Origin: Arsenophonus sp. aPb
GTDB lineage: Bacteria > Pseudomonadota > Gammaproteobacteria > Enterobacterales > Enterobacteriaceae
Assembly (NCBI RefSeq): GCF_029873475.1
Contig: NZ_CP123499.1
Coordinates: 372,001 to 436,000, forward strand
DNA length: 64,000 nt
Direction: 5' to 3'
Part shown: one piece after another, positions 8,578 to 17,381 of the stretch
Position numbering within the stretch: the stretch's first letter is position 1
Layout: each line of letters starts with the position of its first letter
Program-made: the position numbers and the translations under genes
Notes under the pieces: generated by a model
What the model was told of the DNA's origin: nothing
Database searches by the model: none
What the model saw: only the letters and a program-made list of their open reading frames with translations

Positions 8578-8874
8578 TTACAGGTAATGCCCGTATTTTT
8601 CATCCCGCGCCGATGATGGGAGCGGACAGGCATAACGAAACAAAATGTTAATGTCATCAAACTGGATAGTTTCAGCGGTTTTTTTATAAATTACCTGAAA
8701 CCATGCCAGTGGAATTTCAGAATATAACTGTGTCTGGCTGTCGACCAAGCACACTTCATAGTGAGAAACGGCTTTTTTATCCGTGAGGTGTTTATATCCC
8801 AGCGTGTACACTTTCCGGCCGGTTTTATGACTCTGATAGACTTCACCGTATTTAGGTAACATAAAAAGACTCAA
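8578..8874 (-). CDS. Satellite early protein, unknown function (98 aa)
   Basis: Two starts are possible: TTG at 8874, which overlaps the upstream stop as TTGA, or ATG at 8862 (MLPKYGEVYQS). The protein has the look of a small beta-rich domain (GEVYQSHKTGRKVYTLGYKH) and ends in a CPLPSSARDEKYGHYL tail. No known family is recognised. It lies in the leftward early operon, tightly packed with its neighbours. Confidence 0.6.
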   Translation of the reverse strand: MSLFMLPKYGEVYQSHKTGRKVYTLGYKHLTDKKAVSHYEVCLVDSQTQLYSEIPLAWFQVIYKKTAETIQFDDINILFRYACPLPSSARDEKYGHYL

Positions 8875-9095
8875 TGTAGTGTCCGGTTAGCATAAAGGGG
8901 ATATTTTTTCACCGAATCTGGGCTGACGATTTCACTGCTGATAATGTGAATCTGTTTACAGCCGGACAGATAGAGAAACATGATTGCCCGAAGGCCGGCC
9001 TGCGTTTCAAAACACGCCTCAACCAAAAAGTGCCATGTTTTATTTTTGCCGCCGGGTAAACAAGCAGTAATTTCAAAATGAAATAACGACGTCAT
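8871..9095 (-). CDS. Satellite early protein, unknown function (74 aa)
   Basis: ATG at 9095 follows a strong GGAGAGGTGAG ribosome site. The product has a short hydrophobic centre (LRAIMFLYLSG) and resembles, at the level of pattern only, the small Icd/Kil-like proteins of P4-type elements, which have an FLVEA or similar strand followed by a helix. The stop overlaps the next gene. A function cannot be assigned from sequence. Confidence 0.55.
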   Translation of the reverse strand: MTSLFHFEITACLPGGKNKTWHFLVEACFETQAGLRAIMFLYLSGCKQIHIISSEIVSPDSVKKYPLYANRTLH

Positions 9096-9106
9096 CTCAC
9101 CTCTCC

Positions 9107-9307
9107 TTACACCGGGACTTTGCCGGCAAAGACGCTAAACATGTGCATGGCCATAAATCTTTTAGCCGTTGGATAATCAGGGGCAATGACGGTCTGCTTT
9201 TCGGGGCGCTCTGCTTTATTATTCTGCTGTACAAAGAAAGACCATTTGAAGAGACCTGAATAGTCAGCCGGTAAAAAATGCCAGGTAAAATGCTGGGTAA
9301 TTATCAT
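9107..9307 (-). CDS. Small early protein, possibly Icd-like (66 aa)
   Basis: AAGGAAA lies seven bases before the ATG at 9307. The product begins MIITQHFTWHFLPADYSG and ends in PTAKRFMAMHMFSVFAGKVPV. The final pattern (helix, then F-A-x-x-hydrophobic-P-V) is like that of host cell division inhibitor Icd-like proteins of P4-type satellites. This is a weak resemblance. It is the second gene of the early operon, directly after the Cox-like regulator. Confidence 0.5.
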   Translation of the reverse strand: MIITQHFTWHFLPADYSGLFKWSFFVQQNNKAERPEKQTVIAPDYPTAKRFMAMHMFSVFAGKVPV

Positions 9308-9322
9308 ATGAGTTTCCTTTAA

Positions 9323-9607
9323 TTAGTGTTCATGCTGGCGAATAAACTCTTCTGCTTTATATTTGGCGCGTAAATAAAGGGCATACAGATTTACTTCACG
9401 CTTTGCCCCGCGTTTACGCTGAATAATGGGAAGCGTACCGTTATCACATTGTGTCCTAACGGTTCCTTGTTTTACGCCAATTCGCTGAGCGTAAGCTGAG
9501 ATAGGTTCAGAAACTTTATCACCATAGGGATAATCGGAGGGGAAGATCACAGGAGCACGAATCCGATCAGGTTTTATGTGTTTCCTTTTCTTCATTTCAG
9601 TCATCAT
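9323..9607 (-). CDS. Cox-like excisionase and early regulator
   Basis: The 94-residue product has a winged-helix segment ISAYAQRIGVKQGTVRTQCD followed by NGTLPIIQRKRGAKREVNLY, which parallels the P2 Cox sequence with its KLPVI after the recognition helix. Cox represses the integrase/C promoter and directs excision. The gene is divergent from a P2 C-type repressor and heads the leftward early operon, exactly the P2 arrangement. Start is one of two adjacent ATG codons at 9607 and 9604, with GGAAA upstream. Confidence 0.75.
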   Translation of the reverse strand: MMTEMKKRKHIKPDRIRAPVIFPSDYPYGDKVSEPISAYAQRIGVKQGTVRTQCDNGTLPIIQRKRGAKREVNLYALYLRAKYKAEEFIRQHEH

Positions 9608-9654
9608 GTACTATTTCCTAATGAACGCAGTTTTACGCAATTTCAAATAATTTC

Positions 9655-9704
9655 AGGGTTGTAATAACTACCCCTGATATGATTTTAGGGTTGGGATTAC
9701 TACC
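9655..9704. promoter_or_regulatory. Two direct repeats, candidate C repressor operators
   Basis: AGGGTTGTAATAACTACC (9655-9672) and AGGGTTGGGATTACTACC (9687-9704) agree at 15 of 18 positions and are 32 bp apart, three helical turns. P2 C dimers bind two directly repeated half sites between the divergent early and repressor promoters. The second repeat touches the ATG of the repressor gene and replaces a ribosome site. Confidence 0.7.
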
Positions 9705-10010
9705 ATGTCAACTAATATTGGTAAAAAAATTAGAATAATTAGAGAAAGTGAAAGATTAACTAGAGATCAATTTGCTGATTTAACAGGCATTCCTGCTAGT
9801 GCTCAGAAATTTTATGAAACAGGCAGAGTTGAGAGTATTGGTAGCGAAACATTAATTAAGATAACGACACACCCACAATTTACAAAGTATACACTTTGGC
9901 TCATGACTGGAAAAACAAATGAAACAGCGGGGCAGATAGCTCCATCTCTCTCCCCTGATGGGCAAAAGAGAATCAAGAACTTATTAAAGGCGTCAAATGT
10001 TGGAAAATGA
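9705..10010 (+). CDS. P2-type C repressor
   Basis: The protein has 101 residues, like the 99 of P2 C. It has a helix-turn-helix (LTRDQFADLTGIPASAQKFY) and the strongly conserved P2 C core QFTKYTLWLMTGKTNETAGQ followed by IAP. It should hold the satellite dormant by repressing the early promoter that drives cox and the replication genes. It lies between Cox-like and integrase genes, as in P2. No Shine-Dalgarno is seen; the operator-like repeat abuts the start, so translation may be leaderless or autoregulated. Confidence 0.9.
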   Translation: MSTNIGKKIRIIRESERLTRDQFADLTGIPASAQKFYETGRVESIGSETLIKITTHPQFTKYTLWLMTGKTNETAGQIAPSLSPDGQKRIKNLLKASNVGK

Positions 10011-10089
10011 TTAAAAAAATCATGATACAGCATCAAATAAAAATAGCTTGGGGGAATGGTGGTATTTGTGGAGGTAAGGAGTTTAATTT

Positions 10090-11079
10090 GTGAGCATTAA
10101 ATCTACTGGAAGCGGTTATCTTGTCGATATTCGTCCAAATGGACGCAATGGAAAACGATTCAGGAAAAAATTCGCGACTAAATATGAGGCAATGCAGTTT
10201 GAAAAATGGATACTGGCAACACACCATAGTAAAGAGTGGTTAAGTAAACCCACAGATAGGCGAGATTTATCCAGTCTTATTGATTTATGGTGGAAGTTTC
10301 ACGGTCAACTGATGAAATCCGGCCATTCTAATTTATTAAAACTCCAGCGTATCAACAGAGGAATGGGGTTTCCTTCTGTTAACCATATTAATGCGAAAAC
10401 GGTTTCAGAGTATCGTATTAATCGAATAGGCCAGGGTGTAAAGCCGAATACGATGAATCGGGAACTTGAGGCATTAAGTGGTATGTTTGCGGCATTGATT
10501 GATGCGGGTCACTTTAAAGAAAAAAATCCCATCAGAGAAATTTCCCGATTAAAAACATATGAACATGAAATGGGTTATCTAACAAAAGAACAGTGTAAAC
10601 AGTTGATAAGTAAATTAAGCGATAACGAACAGTTAGCAGTGAGATTATTTCTTTCTACGGGAGCAAGATGGAGCGAGGTGATCAAATTATCAAAGCATCA
10701 TATTAAGTGCGATCGGGTTACTTTTATTAATGCAAAAAATGGAAAAAACAGAACTGTTCCGATATCAGAATATTTGTTTAATATATTGCATCAATCAACT
10801 AAAGAATTTTTATTTTCAGATATTAACTATTTTCTTATTCGGGATGCGATACATTCAGTTGCACCAGAGCTGCCGAAAGGTCAAGCTGTTCATGCCCTTA
10901 GGCATACTTTTGCAAGCCATTTTATGATGAATGGCGGAAATATTCTCACTCTCCAAAAAATTCTTGGTCATTCCAATATTCAACAGACGATGAAATATGC
11001 GCATCTTTCGCCTGATTATCTTTTTGAGGCGGTAAAATTTAGTCCTCTTGCGGATGAAGAAAAGAATCAGGAACAGTAA
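10090..11079 (+). CDS. int: P2-type tyrosine integrase
   Basis: GTG at 10090 follows AGGAG. The 329-residue protein matches the P2 integrase family in length. An N-terminal DNA-binding part (GYLVDIRPNGRNGKRFRKKF) is followed by a catalytic domain with ARWSEV (first Arg), HALRHTFASHFM (His-x-x-Arg), LGHSN and the C-terminal catalytic tyrosine in QQTMKYAHLSPDYLF. It ends about 120 bp from the point where the sctN coding sequence is broken, so it is in position to be the enzyme that inserted the element. Confidence 0.93.
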   Translation: MSIKSTGSGYLVDIRPNGRNGKRFRKKFATKYEAMQFEKWILATHHSKEWLSKPTDRRDLSSLIDLWWKFHGQLMKSGHSNLLKLQRINRGMGFPSVNHINAKTVSEYRINRIGQGVKPNTMNRELEALSGMFAALIDAGHFKEKNPIREISRLKTYEHEMGYLTKEQCKQLISKLSDNEQLAVRLFLSTGARWSEVIKLSKHHIKCDRVTFINAKNGKNRTVPISEYLFNILHQSTKEFLFSDINYFLIRDAIHSVAPELPKGQAVHALRHTFASHFMMNGGNILTLQKILGHSNIQQTMKYAHLSPDYLFEAVKFSPLADEEKNQEQ

Positions 11080-11200
11080 TTAATTTTGATCCACATTTTG
11101 TCCACTTTAGTCACGCTATACTAAGTAATTCAATGCAATATAAAGCATTTAATTTATTGATTTTAAAGTAACTATTTGATTTTCTATTTTTTATAATGGC
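11080..11200. other. Right attachment region of satellite 1 inside sctN
   Basis: From the integrase stop to the point where sctN similarity ends (near 11198). It has a tandem TCCACATTTTG / TCCACTTTAG repeat (11090-11110) of the kind that binds integrase arms. The matching left attachment site lies outside the window, so the core cannot be defined. Confidence 0.5.
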
Positions 11201-12103
11201 AGTTAATGCGCCTTTTTGTGTATTGCCAGGCCGCTCAAGTAAGGAGGGGAGTTGTTCAACAACCGAAGCGGGGAAACCTTTGCGAGCAGGCAGCTCACCC
11301 GAAGCTAAGGCAACATCACGTAAGGCACGGCAATAGCGGGTAATTGAATCGATAAAAAGAATGACATGTTTATTTTGATCACGAAAATATTCTGCTACGG
11401 TGGTAGCCACTAAAGCGGCATTACAGCGATCAACGGCTGGCTGATCGGAGGTTGAACTAATAAGAATCGTTCGACTGCCACGAGGTGAGCGTTTTAATTC
11501 ATCAACAAACTCAGTAACTTCTCGGCCTCTTTCACCAATCAATGCGATAACGAAGATATCAGCTTGCGCATAGTTAATTAGCATATTCATTAATATGGTT
11601 TTGCCACAACCCGCGGCGGCAAAGATGCCTAATCTTTGTCCTACACCGCACGTTAATAACCCATCAATCGCGCGAATACCGGTGGCAAAATAGTTAGTGA
11701 TAGGTTTTCTGCTTAAGAAATCTGGCGCGTTGGTATTAACTGAGCGTCGACAGCTAGTAGCATTCGATGCTATTGGCGGCGCAAAGCGTAAGATGGGGTG
11801 CCCTGCAACATCTAACATGGTTCCTAATAACGTTTCATTTAGTTGAATAGAGAGTGTATGGCCTGTTGGCTCAATGGCTGTTGTTAAAGAAAGTCCATGG
11901 GAAGAACCCATTAAGCTAAGTAATGTTTGTTGGTGGTGAAAACCGATCACTTGAGCTTGCCCGATAGTTTGCGGGCTGCCAGGATAGGGTTTTAATAAGC
12001 AAATTTCGCCAATAAACACTTTTTTTAATGGCGCCTCAATCATGTTTCCCTGAATGCGTACCGGATAGGCAGCAGGATAAAAGGGTATAAAGTTGATGTT
12101 CAT
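11111..12103 (-). pseudogene. sctN: Type III secretion ATPase SctN (InvC/Spa47), truncated by satellite insertion
   Basis: Residues 1-302 match the hexameric secretion ATPase. The P-loop AAGCGKT is at 163-169, GERGREVTEF at 190-199 and the Walker B stretch HVILFIDSITRY at 246-257. Similarity stops abruptly after NTQKGALTA, where family members continue with a Phe/Tyr-rich segment and about 130 more residues. The last 28 codons are satellite DNA read through to a chance stop. The remainder of the gene should lie beyond the left end of the satellite. SctN unfolds and exports effectors and is essential in this system, so loss would disable secretion. It follows the chaperone gene with a 6-bp gap. 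Confidence 0.88.
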
Positions 12104-12109
12104 TGCCAG

Positions 12110-12526
12110 TTAACCAATCAATAATTTGTTGATATTGAGCATATATTGAAAAAAATTGTCGATGGCTTCGGCAAATTGCGTCGCATTTTCTATTGCTGTG
12201 GTTGAGAAGTTTGCTCGTAACTCAAGTATATTTTCATCATTGAGAAAATAAGCGGGTTGCCCTGGATAAAAAAAAGACAAATGGTTACTTATTATGCATG
12301 CCAATAAAGGTTCACTTAGTTGTCGAATAACATTGGGCTCTACATATCCCAGGTTAGCCCATATGATGGGTAAATCATTTACCATAGCGATATGAATATC
12401 AGGTAACTCTTCTAATTCAAGCGTGATAGTAGAATGATTATTGAGTTGATGTCCTTGAGGAAATAAATCCGGTTTTCCCATTGTTTTGATTGCATCTGTG
12501 ACAAGTGAAGCAAGATCCATTTGCAT
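12110..12526 (-). CDS. Type III secretion chaperone, SpaK/InvB type
   Basis: The 138-residue acidic protein lies between sctV and sctN, the invB position of the Salmonella and Shigella loci (invA-invB-invC). It has the usual class I chaperone features: about 135 residues, low pI, segments ITLELEELPDIHIAMVNDLP and ISNHLSFFYPGQPAYFLND. Such chaperones bind effector N-termini and deliver them to the ATPase. Gaps to neighbours are 19 and 6 bp, consistent with one operon. Confidence 0.82.
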   Translation of the reverse strand: MQMDLASLVTDAIKTMGKPDLFPQGHQLNNHSTITLELEELPDIHIAMVNDLPIIWANLGYVEPNVIRQLSEPLLACIISNHLSFFYPGQPAYFLNDENILELRANFSTTAIENATQFAEAIDNFFQYMLNINKLLIG

Positions 12527-12545
12527 AATTCAGTCCTTGAATTGA

Positions 12546-14594
12546 TTAAATTGTTTTTATGATATTGACCTCAGTTCCTTCCGTGATCTCGGCAAAAGAG
12601 AGCACATTGATACCAGGATAATGTGTTGCTAAAATTTTTGTTATAAAACGACGTACATCGACTGAGCAGAGTAAAACTATCTTAGGGGTAATATAATTCT
12701 CTTTAATTGCGACTAATAACCTATCTTGTACCAGATCCAATTGAGCAGGTTCGAGATTTAAAAAAGAGCCAGCCGAAGTTTGTCGTATTCCTTGCCGAAT
12801 AATTTCTTCCAGCTCTGCTGAAACGATTAGTACATGTAATTTTTGTTGAAAGATAAAACTAGCTGTAATGTAACGTGCTAAAAGTGTTCGAATTTGTTCA
12901 ACTAACATAATCGGATCTTTTTCTTTAGGGCCCCATTGCACCAGCCCGCCTAAAATTATCTTAATATTACGAATCGATATCTGTTCTTGTAGTAGCCGTT
13001 GTAATACTTCGGTAATACGTTGGATCGATACATGGCGATAACACTCTTTCAATAATTCAGGATATTTCCTTTCTAATTGATCTAATAAATCTTTCGTTTC
13101 TTGAATACCAAAAAACTCGCTGATATTACGAGTTATCACCTGACTGAAGTAACAGTAAAACTCGCTAATATCACTTGCAAACAGATAGCCTAGCGGTTCT
13201 AATTTATTTTTCTCTTCTTGCTGTACCCAGTAGTAGATTTCACCTTGTTTCTGGGTTATTTGGTTTTTAAGACCCAACTGACTAAACTCACTGGTTTTAT
13301 TAAGCACCCGATAACTTTCAAAGATAATATGAAACTCTTCGCTTTTAACTTCATTGACTAAAATAATGACCTTATAGGGCTCTAATTTGGCAGAATAATT
13401 AATAATAAATTCAGGTAATAACAAACCATATTGGATTAAAATCTGATTTTTTAACCACTGGGTTAATCGATTATTTTCAATATAATCTTTATGTTGCTCA
13501 GAGATTGAAATAATCAATGGCACCGCTTCATGATAAGAGATATCCTCATTAGATTCAGATTGAACATTATTTTCTCTATTATTAATACTACTATGTTGAC
13601 TACTAATTTTTTTCTGATTTTTAGCTATTTTTTTATTAGCTAAGGTTTTTCTTAAATAGGAGGCGCTGATTAATATTGATAGCAAAATAAATATCAGGGT
13701 TGGAAAGCCAGGTAAAAAACCCATAATAAACGTTAAAACTGCGGTAATAATTAGAGAAAAATCATGGGAAAACAGCTCTTTGATAATATTTTGACCCAAA
13801 TTTTTCTGCGTACCTCCCACTCTGGTGACAATAAAACCGGCACTAATTGAGATCAGTAAAGCCGGGATTTGGGCGACTAATCCATCACCGATGGTTAGCA
13901 TGGTATAAGTTGTCAATGCTTCGTTAAAACTAAAGCCCATCTGTATCATACCAACAGAAATGCCGCCTAAAAAGTTGACAAAAATAATCACAATGCCAGC
14001 AATAGCATCTCCCTTAATAAATTTCATGGCACCATCAAATGCACCGTATAATTGACTCTCTTGTTCAAGCTCAATGCGGCGGTGCTTGACACCCTCATTG
14101 TCAATAATGCCAGATTTTAAATCAGCGTCGATGCTCATCTGTTTACCCGGCATGGCATCAAGCGAAAAACGGGCAGCAACTTCGGCCACTCGTTCAGAGC
14201 CTTTGGTGATTACAATAAATTGCACTACGGTTACGATAGCAAAGATCACCAATCCCACGACTAAGTTGTCACCAATCACAAATTGACCAAAGGAAGTAAT
14301 AATGTCGCCGGCATCGGCATCGAGTAAAATCAGGCGGCTAGTGCTAATAGATAATGCCAGTCGAAATAAGGTAGTAATCAACAACAGAGCGGGGAAACTG
14401 GTGAAATGAATGATCTTGGTAATATAGAAAGAGCTCATTAATACTAATAGTGAAATGACAATGTTTAAGCCGATCAGCAGATCAACAATATAAGTCGGCA
14501 GTGGCAGTATTAGCATGGCAATCACTAAGATCATGATGCCAAGTACGATAAGTTCCGGCTTGTTTCTAATTTGCAACAAAACTGATTGCAACAT
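12546..14594 (-). CDS. sctV: Type III secretion export gate protein SctV (InvA/MxiA)
   Basis: The 682-residue protein has an N-terminal membrane domain with about seven to eight helices (IVLGIMILVIAMLILPLPTY and following) and the highly conserved cytoplasmic loop SLDAMPGKQMSIDADLKSG. A large cytoplasmic domain from about residue 360 forms the nonameric ring that selects substrates. Length matches InvA (685). It is in the order sctW-sctV-chaperone-sctN. The gene looks intact. Confidence 0.95.
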   Translation of the reverse strand: MLQSVLLQIRNKPELIVLGIMILVIAMLILPLPTYIVDLLIGLNIVISLLVLMSSFYITKIIHFTSFPALLLITTLFRLALSISTSRLILLDADAGDIITSFGQFVIGDNLVVGLVIFAIVTVVQFIVITKGSERVAEVAARFSLDAMPGKQMSIDADLKSGIIDNEGVKHRRIELEQESQLYGAFDGAMKFIKGDAIAGIVIIFVNFLGGISVGMIQMGFSFNEALTTYTMLTIGDGLVAQIPALLISISAGFIVTRVGGTQKNLGQNIIKELFSHDFSLIITAVLTFIMGFLPGFPTLIFILLSILISASYLRKTLANKKIAKNQKKISSQHSSINNRENNVQSESNEDISYHEAVPLIISISEQHKDYIENNRLTQWLKNQILIQYGLLLPEFIINYSAKLEPYKVIILVNEVKSEEFHIIFESYRVLNKTSEFSQLGLKNQITQKQGEIYYWVQQEEKNKLEPLGYLFASDISEFYCYFSQVITRNISEFFGIQETKDLLDQLERKYPELLKECYRHVSIQRITEVLQRLLQEQISIRNIKIILGGLVQWGPKEKDPIMLVEQIRTLLARYITASFIFQQKLHVLIVSAELEEIIRQGIRQTSAGSFLNLEPAQLDLVQDRLLVAIKENYITPKIVLLCSVDVRRFITKILATHYPGINVLSFAEITEGTEVNIIKTI

Positions 14595-14616
14595 ATTGCG
14601 TTCCCTGCTTTGAAAA

Positions 14617-15693
14617 TTAAAGACGACTTAAGCTTTTTTCTTTTTGATAAAGTAAATCAAGTAATGAAAGTAATTGTGACAAGGTTTTTTCCCTGATCTC
14701 AGGGCTTAAGTAGATTTCTATGGTTATCGCTTTAAATGCTGCTATCAGTTGTTGAAGCAATAAAATGTGTTGAGTGATAACAATAGTTAGCTGTTTATTA
14801 GCAATAATATCTTGAATGATCATCATCATCGCTTCAGGATCACTTAATCCCTTAATAAAAATGGGTAACCAACACCCTTGAGCATCTGGCTGTATTAAAA
14901 AGGGTAGATTAGAGCAGTAAGCGTAAAAGATTTTGTCAGCAGAAGAGAGTTGTTTGATTCTTCCTAGAGATGATAAATAGTCAGCAAACTCGGGCATAAA
15001 AAAGCAACTGGGCGACAATGCTTGCATATCACAGAGTAATGACTGCAAAACAAAATCAATAATTAAAAAACGTTTATCATAGCCATATTGATTAACCCAT
15101 TCCTCATAAAACCATAGCGGCTCAATATCTTGGCTAATGAAATCGCGGTATAACTGGCGGAGTTCCATGGCGCTTAAGGCCGTTTGATAACTAAATTGTT
15201 TAGCTTTTAGCGCAATATTGATACCTGCACGGGTTGTTTTTGCTCGTTGATGACTACCCTGGCAAAGTGAATTGATCTCGGCTTCAATTTCAAGGGCCAA
15301 TGAGGCAGAAAAATAACGCCGGCGTAAAAGCTCCTTTAGCACTGAGACAAAGTCACTATCATCAGGGAAAAATTGGCGCAGTAAGGCTAAAATATCGGCT
15401 AACTTATTTTTTTGATTGTTTAATAATTTTATTGCTATGGCCAGTTTTTTATCTGCATTATCTTCCAAAATACGGCTATTTATGTCACTGCTATCGTGCT
15501 GTTTCTTTTGTAGATCTTGTCGGCGATTAAATTGACTCATTGCCATTGACATATCATCCATAATATCTAACAGCTGGTGGTGGTGATTTACTACTGTTGC
15601 TGTAGGTTTGGTTGTTTCAATGTCAGATGAGTGTTGCGTCTTTGGCTGCTGGCGTAACAAAACTGATGAGTTAATTTTATTGATGTCTACCAT
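14617..15693 (-). CDS. sctW: Type III secretion gatekeeper SctW (InvE/MxiC)
   Basis: The 358-residue protein has the HrpJ-like gatekeeper layout: a disordered, Gln/His-rich N-terminus followed by helical repeats (LADILALLRQFFPDDSDFVS, SALEIEAEINSL). InvE (372 aa) and MxiC (355 aa) control the switch from translocator to effector export. The gene lies between sctC and sctV as invG-invE-invA, with short gaps of 5 and 22 bp. No defect is visible. Confidence 0.85.
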   Translation of the reverse strand: MVDINKINSSVLLRQQPKTQHSSDIETTKPTATVVNHHHQLLDIMDDMSMAMSQFNRRQDLQKKQHDSSDINSRILEDNADKKLAIAIKLLNNQKNKLADILALLRQFFPDDSDFVSVLKELLRRRYFSASLALEIEAEINSLCQGSHQRAKTTRAGINIALKAKQFSYQTALSAMELRQLYRDFISQDIEPLWFYEEWVNQYGYDKRFLIIDFVLQSLLCDMQALSPSCFFMPEFADYLSSLGRIKQLSSADKIFYAYCSNLPFLIQPDAQGCWLPIFIKGLSDPEAMMMIIQDIIANKQLTIVITQHILLLQQLIAAFKAITIEIYLSPEIREKTLSQLLSLLDLLYQKEKSLSRL

Positions 15694-15698
15694 TTTTA

Positions 15699-17381
15699 TT
15701 ACCTATTCTCTTCATTGATATAAGTATAAAGTAGGTCAATAGCCGCCTGGGTTTGAGCATCAACCGGTTTAAATGGATTTTTGCCTAACGAATCATTCAA
15801 CAGATTTTTTCCCTTAACCAATCTGGGCTGCAGCATAAAAATACGCACCATTTTTTTATTGGTTGTACTGCTAAAACGAAATAAACCACCTATCCATGGG
15901 ATATCGCCAAGTAATGGGATCTTACTCTCACTGGAATCAATATCTTCTCTAGTATAACCACCAATCAGCAGGCTATCGCCTTGGGCAACACGAGCCACTG
16001 TACTGATATTGGTGCGATTAATGACAGGCAACGCATCGATTTTTTCTGTTTCACCGCTGTTGGTTTTTTTTTCAGCGCCATCTTCCAAATTGATAACCAT
16101 CTCAATTTCATCACCGGTAGGCGAAAGGCGAGGGACGACACTTATCATTGTGCCAAATGTGGCTGACTCTAACGTGGCAATACGTTCTCCACGTATTTGA
16201 GCATAGAAGGTGGTGCTATTATCAAAGATCGCAGGTGTATTTTCTTGCGTTAGGATTATAGGACGGGAAACCATATGGGCACTTCCTTCCATACTCATTG
16301 CCCGTATTTTGGCTAAAAAATGTATCCCGGCTGCTGCACTAATATCGCTGGTATTAAGTAAAAAGTTACCATCTTTAGAGTGATAACTGCTTTGCCAATC
16401 AATGCCTAGCCGATCCGCTTCGTGTTTAGCAATATCGATGATCCACAATGACAGCTCAACTTGCCGTTTCGGTTGATCAAGACGTTGGATCATTTCATTG
16501 ATCAATTGAATACCTTGAATACTGCCCTTGGCTAATAGACTGTTAGAACCGGGTAATGGTACTAATTCGATCGATTCTTTGCCAACACGAGTAACAAAGG
16601 AGGGTTCTGGTTCATATTGTTCGTCAATGTTTGTGATTTTTTTGTCCGTTTGGCTTGCTGTTTGCGTGTTGGATTGAAAAAGTTGTTGTAGAACGCTACT
16701 GATGCCAGGTAAGACTAATTTTTCCCCCCGGATAGAGTAGCTTCTATCGTTGACAAAGGTATTTTTTAAAGCAAAGATGTGAACATAATCATTACCAAAG
16801 CGCTTTTCTTCAATAATATCCTGTTTTAATTGTAGTGCTTCTTGATCTAGATATTCTGCCGCAGCTTGAACCAGTTTCACATAAATTGGCGGCCCAGAGA
16901 CATAAAAGGTTTTATTATTGCTACCTCCGCGTAAAGGATAACGTGGATCGTAAAGCCCAATGGCATGTAAATATTCTTTTACGCGCTTAAAATCGATCTT
17001 TTTCAGATTAAGCATCTGTTGTTTCATTTCACTGCCATCGTAAATATAAATGACATTACCATCATTAAAATAGATAAATGCCATGCGACGGACGAAGGTA
17101 TCAAAAGCGGTTCTCGGTGACGAAACATCAAATCGACCTGAAATTCGTTTCTTTTTTACTGCTGAACTGAGAATAAAAGGTTTATTCAATTTATCGGATA
17201 ATACGTCAAAAAATTGTTCAACCCGACTATCAACCGCAATAAATAGATCATTGTCCGGTTCGATTTTATCTTTAAGTAAAACATCGTCTTTTAAATTTGA
17301 AAATGTCGTTGCTTGATTAGGAAAAACAATCAATAAAAAACAACATGAAACGATGGCCTGCAATAACGGGCTAATCTTCAT
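15699..17381 (-). CDS. sctC: Type III secretion outer-membrane secretin SctC (InvG/MxiD)
   Basis: The 560-residue protein starts with a Sec signal (ISPLLQAIVSCCFLLIVFP, cut near residue 25). N0/N1 domains follow, with the MAFIYFNDGNVIYIYDGSEM segment and the YVSGPPIYVKLVQAA motif. The C-terminal secretin domain has VARVAQGDSLLIGGYTRE and KIPLLGDIPWIGGLFR. It forms the outer-membrane ring. The 3' part of the invF-like gene overlaps its start by 11 bp, so the two are translationally linked. It appears complete (InvG 562 aa). Confidence 0.95.
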   Translation of the reverse strand: MKISPLLQAIVSCCFLLIVFPNQATTFSNLKDDVLLKDKIEPDNDLFIAVDSRVEQFFDVLSDKLNKPFILSSAVKKKRISGRFDVSSPRTAFDTFVRRMAFIYFNDGNVIYIYDGSEMKQQMLNLKKIDFKRVKEYLHAIGLYDPRYPLRGGSNNKTFYVSGPPIYVKLVQAAAEYLDQEALQLKQDIIEEKRFGNDYVHIFALKNTFVNDRSYSIRGEKLVLPGISSVLQQLFQSNTQTASQTDKKITNIDEQYEPEPSFVTRVGKESIELVPLPGSNSLLAKGSIQGIQLINEMIQRLDQPKRQVELSLWIIDIAKHEADRLGIDWQSSYHSKDGNFLLNTSDISAAAGIHFLAKIRAMSMEGSAHMVSRPIILTQENTPAIFDNSTTFYAQIRGERIATLESATFGTMISVVPRLSPTGDEIEMVINLEDGAEKKTNSGETEKIDALPVINRTNISTVARVAQGDSLLIGGYTREDIDSSESKIPLLGDIPWIGGLFRFSSTTNKKMVRIFMLQPRLVKGKNLLNDSLGKNPFKPVDAQTQAAIDLLYTYINEENR

